NCBI GenBank assembly: GCA_038503035.1
Contig: JAVSML010001067.1
Coordinates: forward strand, 57,723-121,722
Reading direction: 5' to 3'
DNA from: Crocodylus rhombifer
Taxonomy: Eukaryota; Chordata; Crocodylia; Crocodylidae
DNA length: 64,000 nucleotides
Shown piece after piece: positions 11,474 through 21,723 of the stretch (position 1 is the stretch's first letter; each line of letters opens with the position of its first letter). The translations under genes were made by a program, and so were the position numbers. Under the pieces are notes generated by a model. It was given only the letters and a program-made list of their open reading frames with translations, was not told the origin of the DNA and did no database searches.

Positions 11474-12456
11474 TAGGGCTGTGCAAAACAGCACCATTTC
11501 GTTTCGACTTCCATTTTGCCATTTCAATGGGACAGTGTTTCATTTTGAGTTTCATTTTATTTCAAAAGCACTGTTCCATTTGTTTTGTCAAAACAGTTCC
11601 ACTGTTTCAACGTTTCACCTATAGGCTATAATGGGGAAGCATGAAACTACCTATAACTTTGTCATTTTTTGGCAGATTTAGATGAAAAGAGTAGAAATGG
11701 TAGCTCATACTGAGGGCATGAAGCCTACCAAGTTTCAAGGGGATAGCTGAAGGGGTTTCTTGGAAACTGTACCTCAAATTCCTGAAAGCAAAAGTTATGT
11801 CATTTGTAGAGGTGAAGGTACAGGGGGGTGAAAACTGCAGGCATGGTACCCCCTGCTGAGTCCATGAAGCCTGCCAGCTTTCAAGGAGATAGGTGCAGAG
11901 GTTTCTGGGAAACTTCACCTCAAGCTTCTGACAAACAAAACTCATGACATGTGACTCTATGTGTGTTAACTGTTAAGGTGCAGCCCCACCGGTGCTGGGG
12001 CCTCTACACAACTTGGTAGTGTGCCCCAATGAGGTCTCCTTCTCCCCTGAAGCCTCATCCTGGTCCACCACTTTAAATAACAATAGGTAAAATAATAACT
12101 TAGTGAGCAGCAGCACAGTAACACCCGCAGCATCTCAGGCAGCCAACTGTGACAGAGCCTTTCTTTCCTCTCCTGCAGGAGCTGCTTCTCCAGCATGTCT
12201 GTTAAGGTGTGCCCTCACTGTGTCCTTCCCCCCTCTTACCCCTCCCTCTCCTTACTTTCTGTTTCTTTGCAGGCAAGCTCAGGCTTCAGCTTTGAAACTC
12301 GAAACATTTCAAAACTTTCAAAACATTTCAACTACCTTGTTTCGTTTCAAGGCTGTTTCAAAGCCCTTTGTTTCATTTTGATGTCACTGTTTTGAGCTTG
12401 AAATGACTCAAAACAGTGTCAAAACAAAACAGCTGGTAACATTTCATACAGCCCTA
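11474..12456. mobile_element. hAT-type element, TAGGGCTGT ends, 983 bp
   Basis: The ends are TAGGGCTGTGCAAAAC and, on the other strand, ATAGGGCTGTATGAAA (the element proper starts at the T of TAGGG). Flanks CTGCTCAT (11466-11473) and TTGCTCAT (12457-12464) form an 8-bp target duplication matching at 7 of 8. Both subterminal regions are rich in GTTTC/GAAAC words (for example CATTTCGTTTCGAC and TTGTTTCGTTTC), giving a long imperfect palindrome. No transposase frame is visible, so it is non-autonomous. Related ends occur at 16720 and 33288. Confidence 0.85.
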
Positions 12457-12464
12457 TTGCTCAT

Positions 12465-14489
12465 ACATTTGCATTGACAAATGAGTTTCCCCTAAAAATG
12501 TGGCAGTTATACATATGTTCTAAAACCATTTAGTGTGTATGTGTGTGTGTACACATACATGCCCATGCACACACACTTGTACGTCTTATATATATAAATC
12601 CCCAAAGACATCAATTTTAAACTGCTGCCTATCACTGTAATACCTAGGAGTGAGTTTGAGGTCCTAGCTGCTGGACATGTTTATAGCAGTACAACCTGGC
12701 TTTGTCCCAACGCAAATGACACCAGGCTCCAGAGCAGATAGATATAGGTACCCCAAGGCAGCTGCATGCAGCAGGTAGCTATTGCATTGCCTTGGTACTA
12801 GGTGGAGAGGGAGCAGAAGATATGACTTCTTTCTGAACAACTTCTACTGCAGGATAAGCTGCAGACAGATAACATGATGTAATTTACACCAGTGTAACTT
12901 TATCCCTGATTTTTCCCAAGATAATTCCACACCGGATTTGGGCAAGTTACACAGATGTAGAACTGCACCTTGTGTGTCTGCTTCTTTTCTAGATTGGTCC
13001 AAAGGGTAAATGTGTCATACATCCAGGCCCTCTGAGACATCCACAGTAATTCTGAGTCATCCAAAAACAGTCACGTTCACATGTATAAATCCTAATCCCC
13101 TCTTCCTTACACATCCAAAAGCCTCACTGAAATCAGTGAAAGGTTTGGCTCCAGGAGTTAAAAATGGATTGACAATGTGTAGTTCCATCTATCCTTTTGT
13201 TAAAACCAAATTAAAACACTAGAGAAGCACTGATCTGCTTCAAAGCAGAAATAACTTTTAAGGACATACAAGATAATATTAACCTTGCATAGTAGCCAGA
13301 TCAGATCTGAAGACACTTTTTTGACAGGAAAATGAAGATAAGAGTAGAAGACTTCAAACTGCATGAACTGTGAATTACTATCTAATATTCAAGTGAAGTG
13401 ACATATGAATAAAGGCAAGGGTGCATCTCTACTAAAAATAACTTCACATTTTAAATGTGGTTCTGCAGCTGTAATGAATGTATTCACCATTTTAAAGCAT
13501 ATCAGCTTTCATTGCTGAGCCTGCCTGCCTGCCTAGCAGAAACTCACTCTGACTTTGGAGCAAAACACATTTTTGTCTTAATTAAACCCTCTTTGATTCT
13601 AGAAACAGAACATATTCCAAATGCTGAAGTCAAATCAAAGGCAAACCATCACCTTGGTATTATGCAGAGCGTAAAATCACATGGCAGTGAAGAGAACCCC
13701 AGAGATATAAAAAAAGTATTCAGTGTCAAGACTACTTCAAACAGTGGGATCTTCATAATTGCTACAATATACAAGTGGTCTTGTCAAATCTAAATCCTGT
13801 CTCTCACTGTTGATTAAATTAAGATACCCTGGGCTTAACTCTGACTCCTTTTGTTTAACAGCGGAGTAATGCTACCTAAGTCAAAGGTGTTATACCAATG
13901 TGGCTGAAATCAGAATCAGAGCCCTTGAATCCTTTGCATGACATTTCTGGTATTAGGGTTTTGTTTTTTTCACCAGACTACTGTTCTCTATTACCATCAA
14001 ATTCTTCTAGGAGTGTGACACTGATAAAATGGGGGCTAGCATGAATTTAGCTGTGAGCTAAAATGTATTTATCCCGAACTTAATAATGAGCACAAGGAGC
14101 CTGTTCCTACAATAGCAGAGAACACATTGAATTAAATATTGCCAGACATCACAAGGCCATGTGCTAAAGCTCCCAGCAGGAGACAAGAGAGTCCTGACTG
14201 CAGCTGTCACTGCCAAGTATTCTGGTTTCAGAAACAGTCAAAGAGGAGGAAAGTAGATGGAGAACAGCACTTGGAAAGAAGGGAAATATGCCCATTGCAG
14301 GAAATGTCAAAAGAAGAGAAGTGTGATCTAACTGACAGTCTTGGCCTTCACTGCATAAAATGAATGTTGTATCAGAACAATTGTTCTCTCCGGGTAATTA
14401 CCTCAGCATGAACTTCTAGTGAAAGCACAAGTAATGTTTTATAAGGATATGGCTAATCAAAGTAGACTGTAGGCTTCACTTTTACATTT
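12465..14489. other. No recognised gene; short TG/CA-rich stretch
   Basis: It holds a degenerate TG/CA microsatellite at about 12535-12577 and otherwise unassigned AT-rich sequence. A 112-codon frame at 13455-13793 has no recognisable motif and is probably chance. Confidence 0.5.
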
Positions 14490-16490
14490 GACCGCTGTTA
14501 CCTGTCAACTCCATGTTTTTGAGGAACCCTGACACAGGACACAGACTGTCTGACTCACAAAGAATTGCCCCCCCCCAAACAGAAACTGATTAAGATGCAG
14601 TGAGAGACACACCTAAAACCCTCCAGAAAAGGGTGACAAAAGTGAAACAACTGCCCTAGGTCTCATTTGCATCTGAGATGGGAACAGATGACCATTCATT
14701 TACATGAGAGATGGAGAACAGAAAGCCTGAAGCAGAGACTGCAGTGAATTCTGGGACCAGCGAAGCAGGGGAGCACTGCATGATGGGGAATCTGTGCTCC
14801 AAATGCTAATCAACCCACACACCCAGCTCAGCATTTATCAGACCAGTTCTAATCCGGATTTACAAAGGACTTTTCCTCCCCTCTGCCGCCACACCTCTAA
14901 GCAGAAGTAAGTTTAATAGGCATCTCGGGCCGTACATTCCCCGGTCCCACTATGAGAGGCCTATTTAAACTTAATTGGCTAAAACTCGGCTGCCAGGTTA
15001 GGGAATGCTGAGGCAATAGACCGAGTCAGAGGGGGTATGGGCAACATTTGAACAATGGTACCGGGTTCATCACAGCATCCAGCCCGTTGGAGCCCTGACC
15101 ACAAGTGTTGTCATACTTTTGACGACTGGTGGAAGTCCTCTCCGCAGCAGGTTATGAAAACTCCAATAATTACCTTAAGTCTGTTAAAAGACTATAGTAA
15201 GATCTGGAAAAGTCATGCTAAGCTGAGGCTTGTTCACAGCAAGTAAAAATCCAAAAACCCTGATGCTGCAATCTATTGTTTCTGAAGATACCAGGAGATA
15301 TCCCATCAAGTATATCTGCTATCCATAGGAATATCAAGCTGGCTCCTAAGTATGTGTTTCCTGAGTATCAATCACGTTCCTGAGATGTTCCACCCAGATA
15401 ACCCCTTGTCAATAGAGAGGACAATTTGATTTACACTACTGAGAATGCCTGAAAGAAGCTGAACTGGGGATATAAAAATCTGTAAAAGAAGCAGCAGTCT
15501 GTGTGCTGACACCACTCACTTTCTTCTGGAGAGGCTGCAGGAGGCAGATCATCTCCCTTCAAGGATCCTGCTGAGAACTTTGACCTGTCAGCTTCGCAAC
15601 CCGAGTGCCTTGGACTGGTGAGATCCCAGCTCTCTCTCTCTTTTCTCTTCTCTCTCTCTAAGCATAGATTTCTGAACTTGAACTGTATTACTTAAGCTTG
15701 AGCTAAGTTTCCCCAAATACTTAGTGAAAACAGGGTATACTGTGACTGTGTTTGTTTTTCCTTTGCATGTCTATCACTACTAGTGTCAATATATATTTCA
15801 TCTACTTAACAATAAATAACTTTATAGTCAAACTGGTGGTAATTGGGTATATTTTGCCTTCTTTACTTCTCTTTTCCCCACTTGCTCTGCAGCAACGCCC
15901 CTCTTACCTAAGCTAAAGATCCCTGTGAAGCCCAGAAATACTGTGGGGTCTGCTCATCAAGAGGCTGAAAGATTGGGATGTGCTGAGTTCGAAACACATA
16001 AGGGGATCAGCTTGTACAGGCTGACTGACCCAGTTTGGCTCAGACGTGCCCTAATGAACGGAATGCTGGCCCATGAGGGTGTCATCTGGACACCCAGCCA
16101 GATTCAGAGGTATTCTGTTTAATTGTGTGCTTGTGTCTGACTGTGGTTATTGTTGCCCTGATGAACTGATTCTTGGCATATGAGGGTATCAGCCTGTCCA
16201 TGCTGATCAACCCGGCCAGGTCAGGTGTGTCACCTTAATCTGTGTGTTTGTGGGTATGACTGATTTGGGGACTGGAGGAACCCAGCCCCACTGAACTGCG
16301 TCTTGCAAGATAGCTCCATTGGGGGTGAGGGCTTGCAGAAGGGAGAGATACGACTCCATATAGAAACACAAGCAACACAAGCAGCACGTTAATAGAATTA
16401 CCAAGACTCTAGCCGTAATAAATGAGCACACCCCAAAGTAGCGGGCAAATCTGGTAACACCGCAACTAGCAAAATGAGAGAAAAATGACA
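14490..16490 (+). mobile_element. Possible solo LTR / LTR-like unit (boundaries uncertain)
   Basis: The stretch has a TATA-like ATATAAAAA at about 15469-15477, a following leader with a CT run (15632-15660), a canonical AATAAA at 15811-15816 and a GT-rich region after it. That spacing (about 340 bp from TATA to AATAAA) fits U3-R of a retroviral-type LTR. Upstream about 900 bp would be U3. Downstream, a segment of roughly 110 bp is repeated in diverged form (about 16030-16110 and 16150-16230, sharing CCCATGAGGGT-like text). No coding region for retroviral proteins is adjacent. TG..CA ends and target duplication were not resolved. Confidence 0.38.
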
Positions 16491-16719
16491 CCTCCCTCTT
16501 TCTACTAGGGTTGTATATTCAGCTATACAAATGAAAATGCACACTTTTTTTTTGGTGGTGAAGTTATTTCTAAGGCCAAGTACTGGGCAGGGTCAACACT
16601 GCTGCATAGCATGAAAAACACTGACACTTTATCTGACAACAAGGCCCATTGAGATTGCTGAACTTAGTTATTTAGCAAGGAAGAGCCTGCTTCTGGATGG
16701 TGCTGAACACCGTCACTAT

Positions 16720-16824
16720 TAGGGCTGTGTGGAGGTTCGGTAGCTGTTTTGATTCGGAAGAGATTCACCCTGATTTGGGGACCAAATCTCTGAATTTGAA
16801 TCAAATCAGGACCAGTTAAAAGCT
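16720..16824 (+). mobile_element. hAT-type element, left end only (TAGGGCTGT)
   Basis: TAGGGCTGTGTGGAGGTTCG starts at 16720 and is followed by GATTCGGAAGAGATTCA-type sequence also found in the element at 33288-33803. The assembly gap at 16825 interrupts it, and no matching right end is visible downstream. Confidence 0.6.
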
Positions 16825-16834
16825 NNNNNNNNNN
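16825..16834. other. Assembly gap (10 N)
   Basis: Ten N characters, most likely a placeholder of unknown true length. It falls inside a hAT element next to GC-rich sequence. Confidence 0.98.
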
Positions 16835-17390
16835 CTTCCCTTGCCCTCCTGCAGTGTGCGCAGCAGCAGGACCTGCCCCCCCACCCCGCACTGCCTGGAT
16901 GAGCCACAGCTCTTTCCCACACCCTGCCCCACCTGGGCAGTACCTGTCCCAGCTCCAGCCCCATCCCCACTCCCTCCCTCACCACAGGGGCCTTGATCTG
17001 CCCCTCCATGCCCCTTCCCTTCCCCCTTCCCTTCCATCACAACAGACTTACTAGCCAAATGCAACTCTCCAAGCTGCCAGGTTGCACTCCTGGCTCTGTG
17101 CATGCTGTGTCCTCACCCCCCTCAGGCACAGGGGGCAGAGGCAGGAGCCGGCCCTGGGGCCTGGCCCATACTGACAGGAGCCAGTACAGCATGCGGCTCT
17201 CACCTGCTCATCAGGGCAACAATAACTACAGTCAGACACATGCACACAGTTAAACAGAGTCCTACCACCTTTAGGCCTTTCCTATAGCTGCAGGACCTGG
17301 CCTGGCATGCAGTGACCACGCGTAGCCACGCCAGGTCCTACTGTCCCTGGGTGGCTCGTGCTCCCCAGTCCAGTCCAGCACATGGGGAAT
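16835..17390. other. GC-rich sequence, no recognised gene
   Basis: C-rich plus strand with overlapping open frames on both strands, as expected from base composition. It may be the GC-rich interior of the hAT element whose left end is at 16720. Confidence 0.4.
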
Positions 17391-20035
17391 GTGAATTCAC
17401 CATCCAGCGCAGGGTGTCAAGGGCCTGCAGCAAGACAGTAGACCTAGACTTTAGGAGGGCCAACTTCAACAAGTTGAGGAGACTAGTGGGTGAGGCGCTG
17501 GGGTCCTTGAGGGCAGGAGAACTCAGTGTCCAGGATGAGTGGTAATTCCTTAAGGGAACAATACTCAGGGCCCAGGGGGAGTCCATCCCAACAAGAAGCA
17601 AGTGGGGCAAGAGTGCCCGAAAGCCCCCCTGGCTCACCAAGGGCGTCCGGGAATGCCTGCTTACCAAAAAGGCGGCGTACACCTAGTGGAAGGGGGGTGC
17701 TACCGTGTTTCCCCGAAAATAAGACATACCCATAAAATAAGCCGTAGCAGGATTTCTACGTATTTGCGCAATATAAGCCATACCCTGAAAATAAGACATA
17801 GTGATAGGCGTGGCTAAGCGTACCGGCGCGAAGCGGTAAATAAGACGGGCAGCCCTTCTCATTTGCCCCATCGTGACAGCCGGCCCGGTGCAAGGTCCGC
17901 GTCCCGACTTTGACCGCAGCCGCCCCCGCCCCCGCCCCCGCGTGGCCATGCTGTGGGAGCGCGTGCGGCGCCTGTCCGTGGAGCTGGACCGCCTGGCTGA
18001 GGCCCCGCCCCCAGCCCCGCCCCGCCCCCGGCCCCGCCCGCGCTCCCTTGCCACAGGCGGCACCTACCTACCTACGTTCCAGAAGAAGACGACTTAATTG
18101 TATTTGAATAAATGTAGATTGTTGTACTATACTTAATAAAAATAAGACATCCCCTGAAAATAAGCCATAGTGTGTCTTCTTGAGGAAAAATAAATATAAG
18201 ACAGTGTCTTATTTTCGGGGAAACACGGTATCTCCAAAGAGGAGTATACCTCCTCTGCTCAGGCCTGTAGGGGGGCTGTCAGGAAAGCTAAGGCAGACAT
18301 AGAGCTAGGACTAGCGTCCAAGATCAAGGATAGTAAAAAGTCCTTTTTCAAATACATAGGGAGGATGAAGAAGGCACAGGGTAACGTGGGGCCCCTGCAA
18401 GGTATGCTGGGCAATCTTGTGGTTGCACCAGAGGAGAAAGCGGAACTCTTTAACCAAATCTTCATGTCCATTTTCTTGTGCAGGGACCGGGACTTCCCCT
18501 CTGGGATGCCAGATAGACTCAAGGGGAACGCCTCCAGACCTCAGGTTGGGGAGGACCAGGTTAGAGAGCTTCTGGAGGGGCTGGACGTGTTCAAGTCAGC
18601 AGGTCCAGATGCTCTCCACCCCAGGGTGCTGAGGGAGCTGCCTGGGGTTATTGCAGGGCCCTTGGCACGGCTCTACGAGCGCTCATGGTGCTCGGGCCAG
18701 GTGCTAGATGACTGGAAGATAGCTAATGTGGTCCCCATCTTCAAAAAAGGGAAGAGGGAGGACCCAGGCAACTATAGGCCCGTCAGTCTTATCTCTATCC
18801 TTGGGAAACTCTTTGAGAAGATCCTCAAGGAGCACATCTGTGATGGGCTGGCTTCAGGGATGATGCTCAAGGGCAACCAGCACGGTTTCATTAGAGGCAG
18901 ATCTTGTCAGACCAACCTGATTGCCTTTTATGATCAGGTCACAAAGGCAATGGATGCAGGTGTTGCCATGGACATAGTCTTTCTAGACTTCAGCAAGGCC
19001 TTTGACACCATCTCCCATCCCATCCTCATTAAAAAACTAGGCAACTGTGGCATTGATGCCTACACAGTCAGATGGATTGCAGATTGGCTGAAGGGTCGTA
19101 CTCAGAGGGTGGTGGCGGATGGGTCATATTCGACCTGGGGGGAAGTGGGCAGCGGAGTCCCCCAGGGCTCGGTCCTGGGGCCTGCGCTGTTCAATTTCTT
19201 CATCAGCGATTTGGACGACAGGGTGAAATGCAACCTGTTTAAATTCGCCAAAATTTGGGGTGAGGTGAGCACACTAGTAGGGAGGGAAAGACTGCAATAA
19301 GACCTGGATAGGTTACAGGAGTAGGCTGACGTAAACAAGATGCGTTTCAATACTGACAAGTGCAGGGTGCTGCACTTAGGCAGTAGTAACCAGCAGCACA
19401 CTTATAGAATGGGAAACTCCATTCTTGAGAGCACAGAGGCAGAAAGGGATCTTGGAGTCATTATTGACTCCAAAATGAACATGGGTCGACAATGCGAGGT
19501 CACGGTTGGCAGGGCTAACCGGACTTTGTCGTGCATCCACAGGTGCATCTCAAGTACAGCCAGGGAGGTGATCCTTCCCCTCTATGCGACACTGGTCAGG
19601 CCACAGCTGGAGTACTGCGTCCAGTTCTGTGCACCTCATTTCAGGAGGGATGTGGACAACATTGAGAGGGTCCAGAGGAGGGCCACACACATGATTCGGG
19701 GACTACAGGGCAGACCCTACATTGAAAGACTGTGGGACCTAAACCTGTTCAGCCTTCACAAGAGAAGGCTGAGGGGGGACCTGGTGACTGTCTACAAACT
19801 CACTAGGGGGGACCAGAAGTGTTTAGGGGAGACACTGTTTCCCCTAGCGCCCCCTGGCATCACAAGGAACAATGGACACAAATTATTAGAGAGTAGATTT
19901 AGATTAGACATCCGCATATACTTCACAGTTAGGGCGGCTAGGAGCTGGAACCAACTTCCTAGGGAAGTGGTGCTGGCTCCTACCCTGGGGATCTTTAAGA
20001 AGAGGCTTGATGACTACCTAGCTGGACTCATTTGA
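17391..20035 (+). pseudogene. CR1 ORF2 pseudogene, catalytic Asp pair deleted
   Basis: The RT part is best seen at 18302-19300 (VKSKDSKKSFFKYIG-like start, KSAGPDALHPRVLRE, NYRPVSLISILGK, QHGFIRGRSCQTN, motif A IVFLDFSKAFDTISH, GVPQGSVLGPALFNFFI) and continues at 19340-20035 (KCRVLHLG, RRATHMIRGLQ, FTVRAARSWNQLPREVV). At about 19242-19256 the catalytic block reads FKFAKIW, so the DDT triplet of FADDTKIW is missing as a clean 9-nt deletion. Stops follow at about 19298 and 19322, and a stop lies at about 17541. An intact protein would be an endonuclease/RT; this one cannot polymerise DNA. Confidence 0.88.
17703..18228. mobile_element. TA-flanked DNA element (Tc1/mariner-like MITE)
   Basis: The ends are CCGTGTTTCCCCGAAA and its complement TTTCGGGGAAACACGG, at least 23 bp of near-perfect inverted repeat. 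TA flanks both sides. The surrounding CR1 matches the uninterrupted copy near 27136 (GGGGGCTATCACCAAAGAGG), so the empty site and the TA duplication are directly visible. Subterminal AATAAGACAT / AATAAGCCAT words repeat several times at each side. The core at about 17880-18060 is extremely GC-rich, with a frame on plus containing MLWERVRRLSVELDRLAEA; just before AATAAA-like text a different frame ends in an acidic EEDDLIVFE tail. Assignment to Tc1/mariner rests on the TA duplication only. Confidence 0.85.
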
Positions 20036-20129
20036 GTCCAGTCTTTTCTCCCGCCCAGGCGGGGGGTCGGACTTGAAGATCTACAAGTTCCCTTCCGACA
20101 CTACTTCTATGATTCAATGATTCTATGAC

Positions 20130-20640
20130 CTGACCCAGCTGCATGTGGCTTGCTAGTCTGGCCTTGCACCAGAGCAGGTCACAGGGCTCCAGGAGGCATG
20201 GCTCTTGTGCACACCTCCCAGAGCCATGCAACCCGCTCCAGTGCAAAGCCAGACTAGTGAGCTTTTGGGATATGGACCCCGCCCAGCTGGGCTGCAGAGG
20301 GGCCCCAGGACCTGGCTGGGCCTGGCACAATGTCCCTGCATGCCACACTGGGTCCTGTCACCATAGGCCCAGCCTGGCTGGGCTGCAGAGAGGCCCCAGG
20401 ACCCGGCTGGGCCTGGCACGCAGTTCCCACATGCCACAGTGGGTCCTGTCACCATAAGCCCAGCCCACCTGGACTGCAGAGGGGATCTGGGACCTGGCTG
20501 GACCTGGCACATGGTCCCTGTGTGCCACACTGGGTCCTGCTGCCACAAGACCAGCCTGGCTGGTCGGCAAGAGCAGCCCCAGGGCCGGTAGAACCAGGCT
20601 GGGCTCAGCGCATGGTCCCACTGCTGCTGTTGTTAAACGT
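20130..20640. repeat. GC-rich minisatellite, period about 91 bp
   Basis: The GCTGCAGAG core with its flanks (GCCCAGCTGGGCTGCAGAGG, CCCAGGACCTGGCTGGGC, GTGCCACACTGGGTCCTG) recurs at 20289, 20380, 20471 and, more diverged, about 20562, giving a period of 91 bp over four units. Long frames on both strands here are by-products of the repeat and GC content. Confidence 0.8.
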
Positions 20641-20654
20641 TAGTTATAGGCCCT

Positions 20655-20840
20655 GGGCAGGGGGCTGAGGCCCTGTGTAGAATAGGGGCTGTGGCCCTCC
20701 AGGGTGAAGCTGGGGCTCTGGGTGGGGGGTCTGTAGGGTGCCTGGGACTCTGGGCATGGGGGCTGGGACCCTGTGGGAAATAGGGGCTGTGGCCCTCCAG
20801 GGGGAAGCTGGGACTCTGGGCGGAGGGGGCATTCCATGTG
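20655..20840. repeat. Two tandem units of about 97 bp
   Basis: CCCTGTG..AATAGGGGCTGTGGCCCTCCAGG followed by GAAGCTGGG.CTCTGGG appears at about 20672 and again at about 20769. The neighbouring DNA to 21060 is C-rich low-complexity sequence. Confidence 0.75.
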
Positions 20841-21207
20841 CTGGGGGGGCTGCACCCTGTGGGGGCCAGGGGACCCACCCCTCCTGAGCAGCCCCCACAT
20901 AAGATCCCCCACACCCACAGTGCCCCCAGCAAATGCTCCACTCCTACCCACAGTCCAACCCACATCCCTCCACACCCAGCCACCCACCTTCCCCCACACC
21001 TCTTATCACCCCCTTTCTACAAACACTACATCCCCCCATCACACACCCACCATGTCTGAAGAAAACCAAAAGCACAGATCAGCACATAGGTATTTAGAAT
21101 TTGTTTTTTCATGATGAGAGAGACACTGGTAGACTTCCAAATTGCTTTAAGATTGTAAATATACCAATAAGGCATTACCCAACTTATCACTGTTTCTCTT
21201 TCTCTAG

Positions 21208-21232
21208 GTGTGTGTGTGTGTGTGTGTGTGCA

Positions 21233-21281
<49 letters not shown>
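21208..21281. repeat. TG microsatellite
   Basis: A (TG)n run of about 74 bp interrupted once by CATGCG at 21230-21236. Open frames encoding poly-Cys-Val or poly-Thr-His across it are artefacts. Confidence 0.98.
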
Positions 21282-21284
<3 letters not shown>

Positions 21285-21615
21285 GAGTGTTTTTTTCTTT
21301 TAAATGTAGAAGAACATAGATTTGGGGGTATTTTAAAAAATGGATTTGGGATGCTACTGTAGCAGTCCGGCTGGCACAAGGGGTAGTGTCCCCAGGTATC
21401 AATTGGCTGGGCCTCAGAAGCTCCAGAGAGTGAGTAGCCCCAAGCTGCTTGCCAGGGCAGCTTTTTATATGGATGGGGCCAAGACAGGGCAGCTTTTTAT
21501 ATTTCTGACGACAGCACAGGTGCTGGCCCGGAGCTCTAGCTTCCCCTGGCTGCAGATCTGGGAGGAGCCAGGCAGGGTTATTTTGCCCTAAGTAACACAA
21601 TTTGCTCCACACCAA

Positions 21616-21723
21616 AGTGTGTGTCCAAGCACGTGTGTTGAGACAAAAAGCCCCGGCTCAAATTTGCACCACTTCTATTTGAGCTGCTGCAAGCACGTGT
21701 GCTTGCATGTGTGGACACACCCT
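21616..21723. mobile_element. Short palindromic MITE-like unit
   Basis: The left end AGTGTGTGTCCAAGCACGTG pairs imperfectly with the right end, whose complement is AGGGTGTGTCCACACATGCA. The unit is about 108 bp with no coding capacity. The ends resemble the GGGCATGTCTACA family found elsewhere in the window. Target duplication is not evident. Confidence 0.45.

Larger units (their letters stand above)
17391..20129 (+). mobile_element. CR1 LINE, 5'-truncated, interrupted by a DNA element
   Basis: CR1 sequence begins in the endonuclease-RT linker (EFTIQRRVSRACS, LDFRRANFN) and ends in the usual 3' tail with TTCTATGATTCAATGATTCTATG at 20107-20128. The element at 17703-18228 sits inside it at a TA dinucleotide. 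Comparison with the related copy at 26285-29069 gives the uninterrupted order. Confidence 0.9.

Noticed and set aside
17683..18063. 126-codon Arg/Gly-rich minus frame
   Set aside because: It spans the inverted ends and GC-rich core of the TA-flanked element and includes translated terminal repeats, so it is not a gene.
20143..20983. Several 70-130 codon proline/glycine-rich frames on both strands
   Set aside because: They follow the 91-bp and 97-bp tandem repeats and GC bias; all phases are open, which is not expected of a gene.
21026..21615. Minus-strand frames with poly-Thr-His over the TG repeat
   Set aside because: Produced by the microsatellite reading through without stops; no flanking domain.
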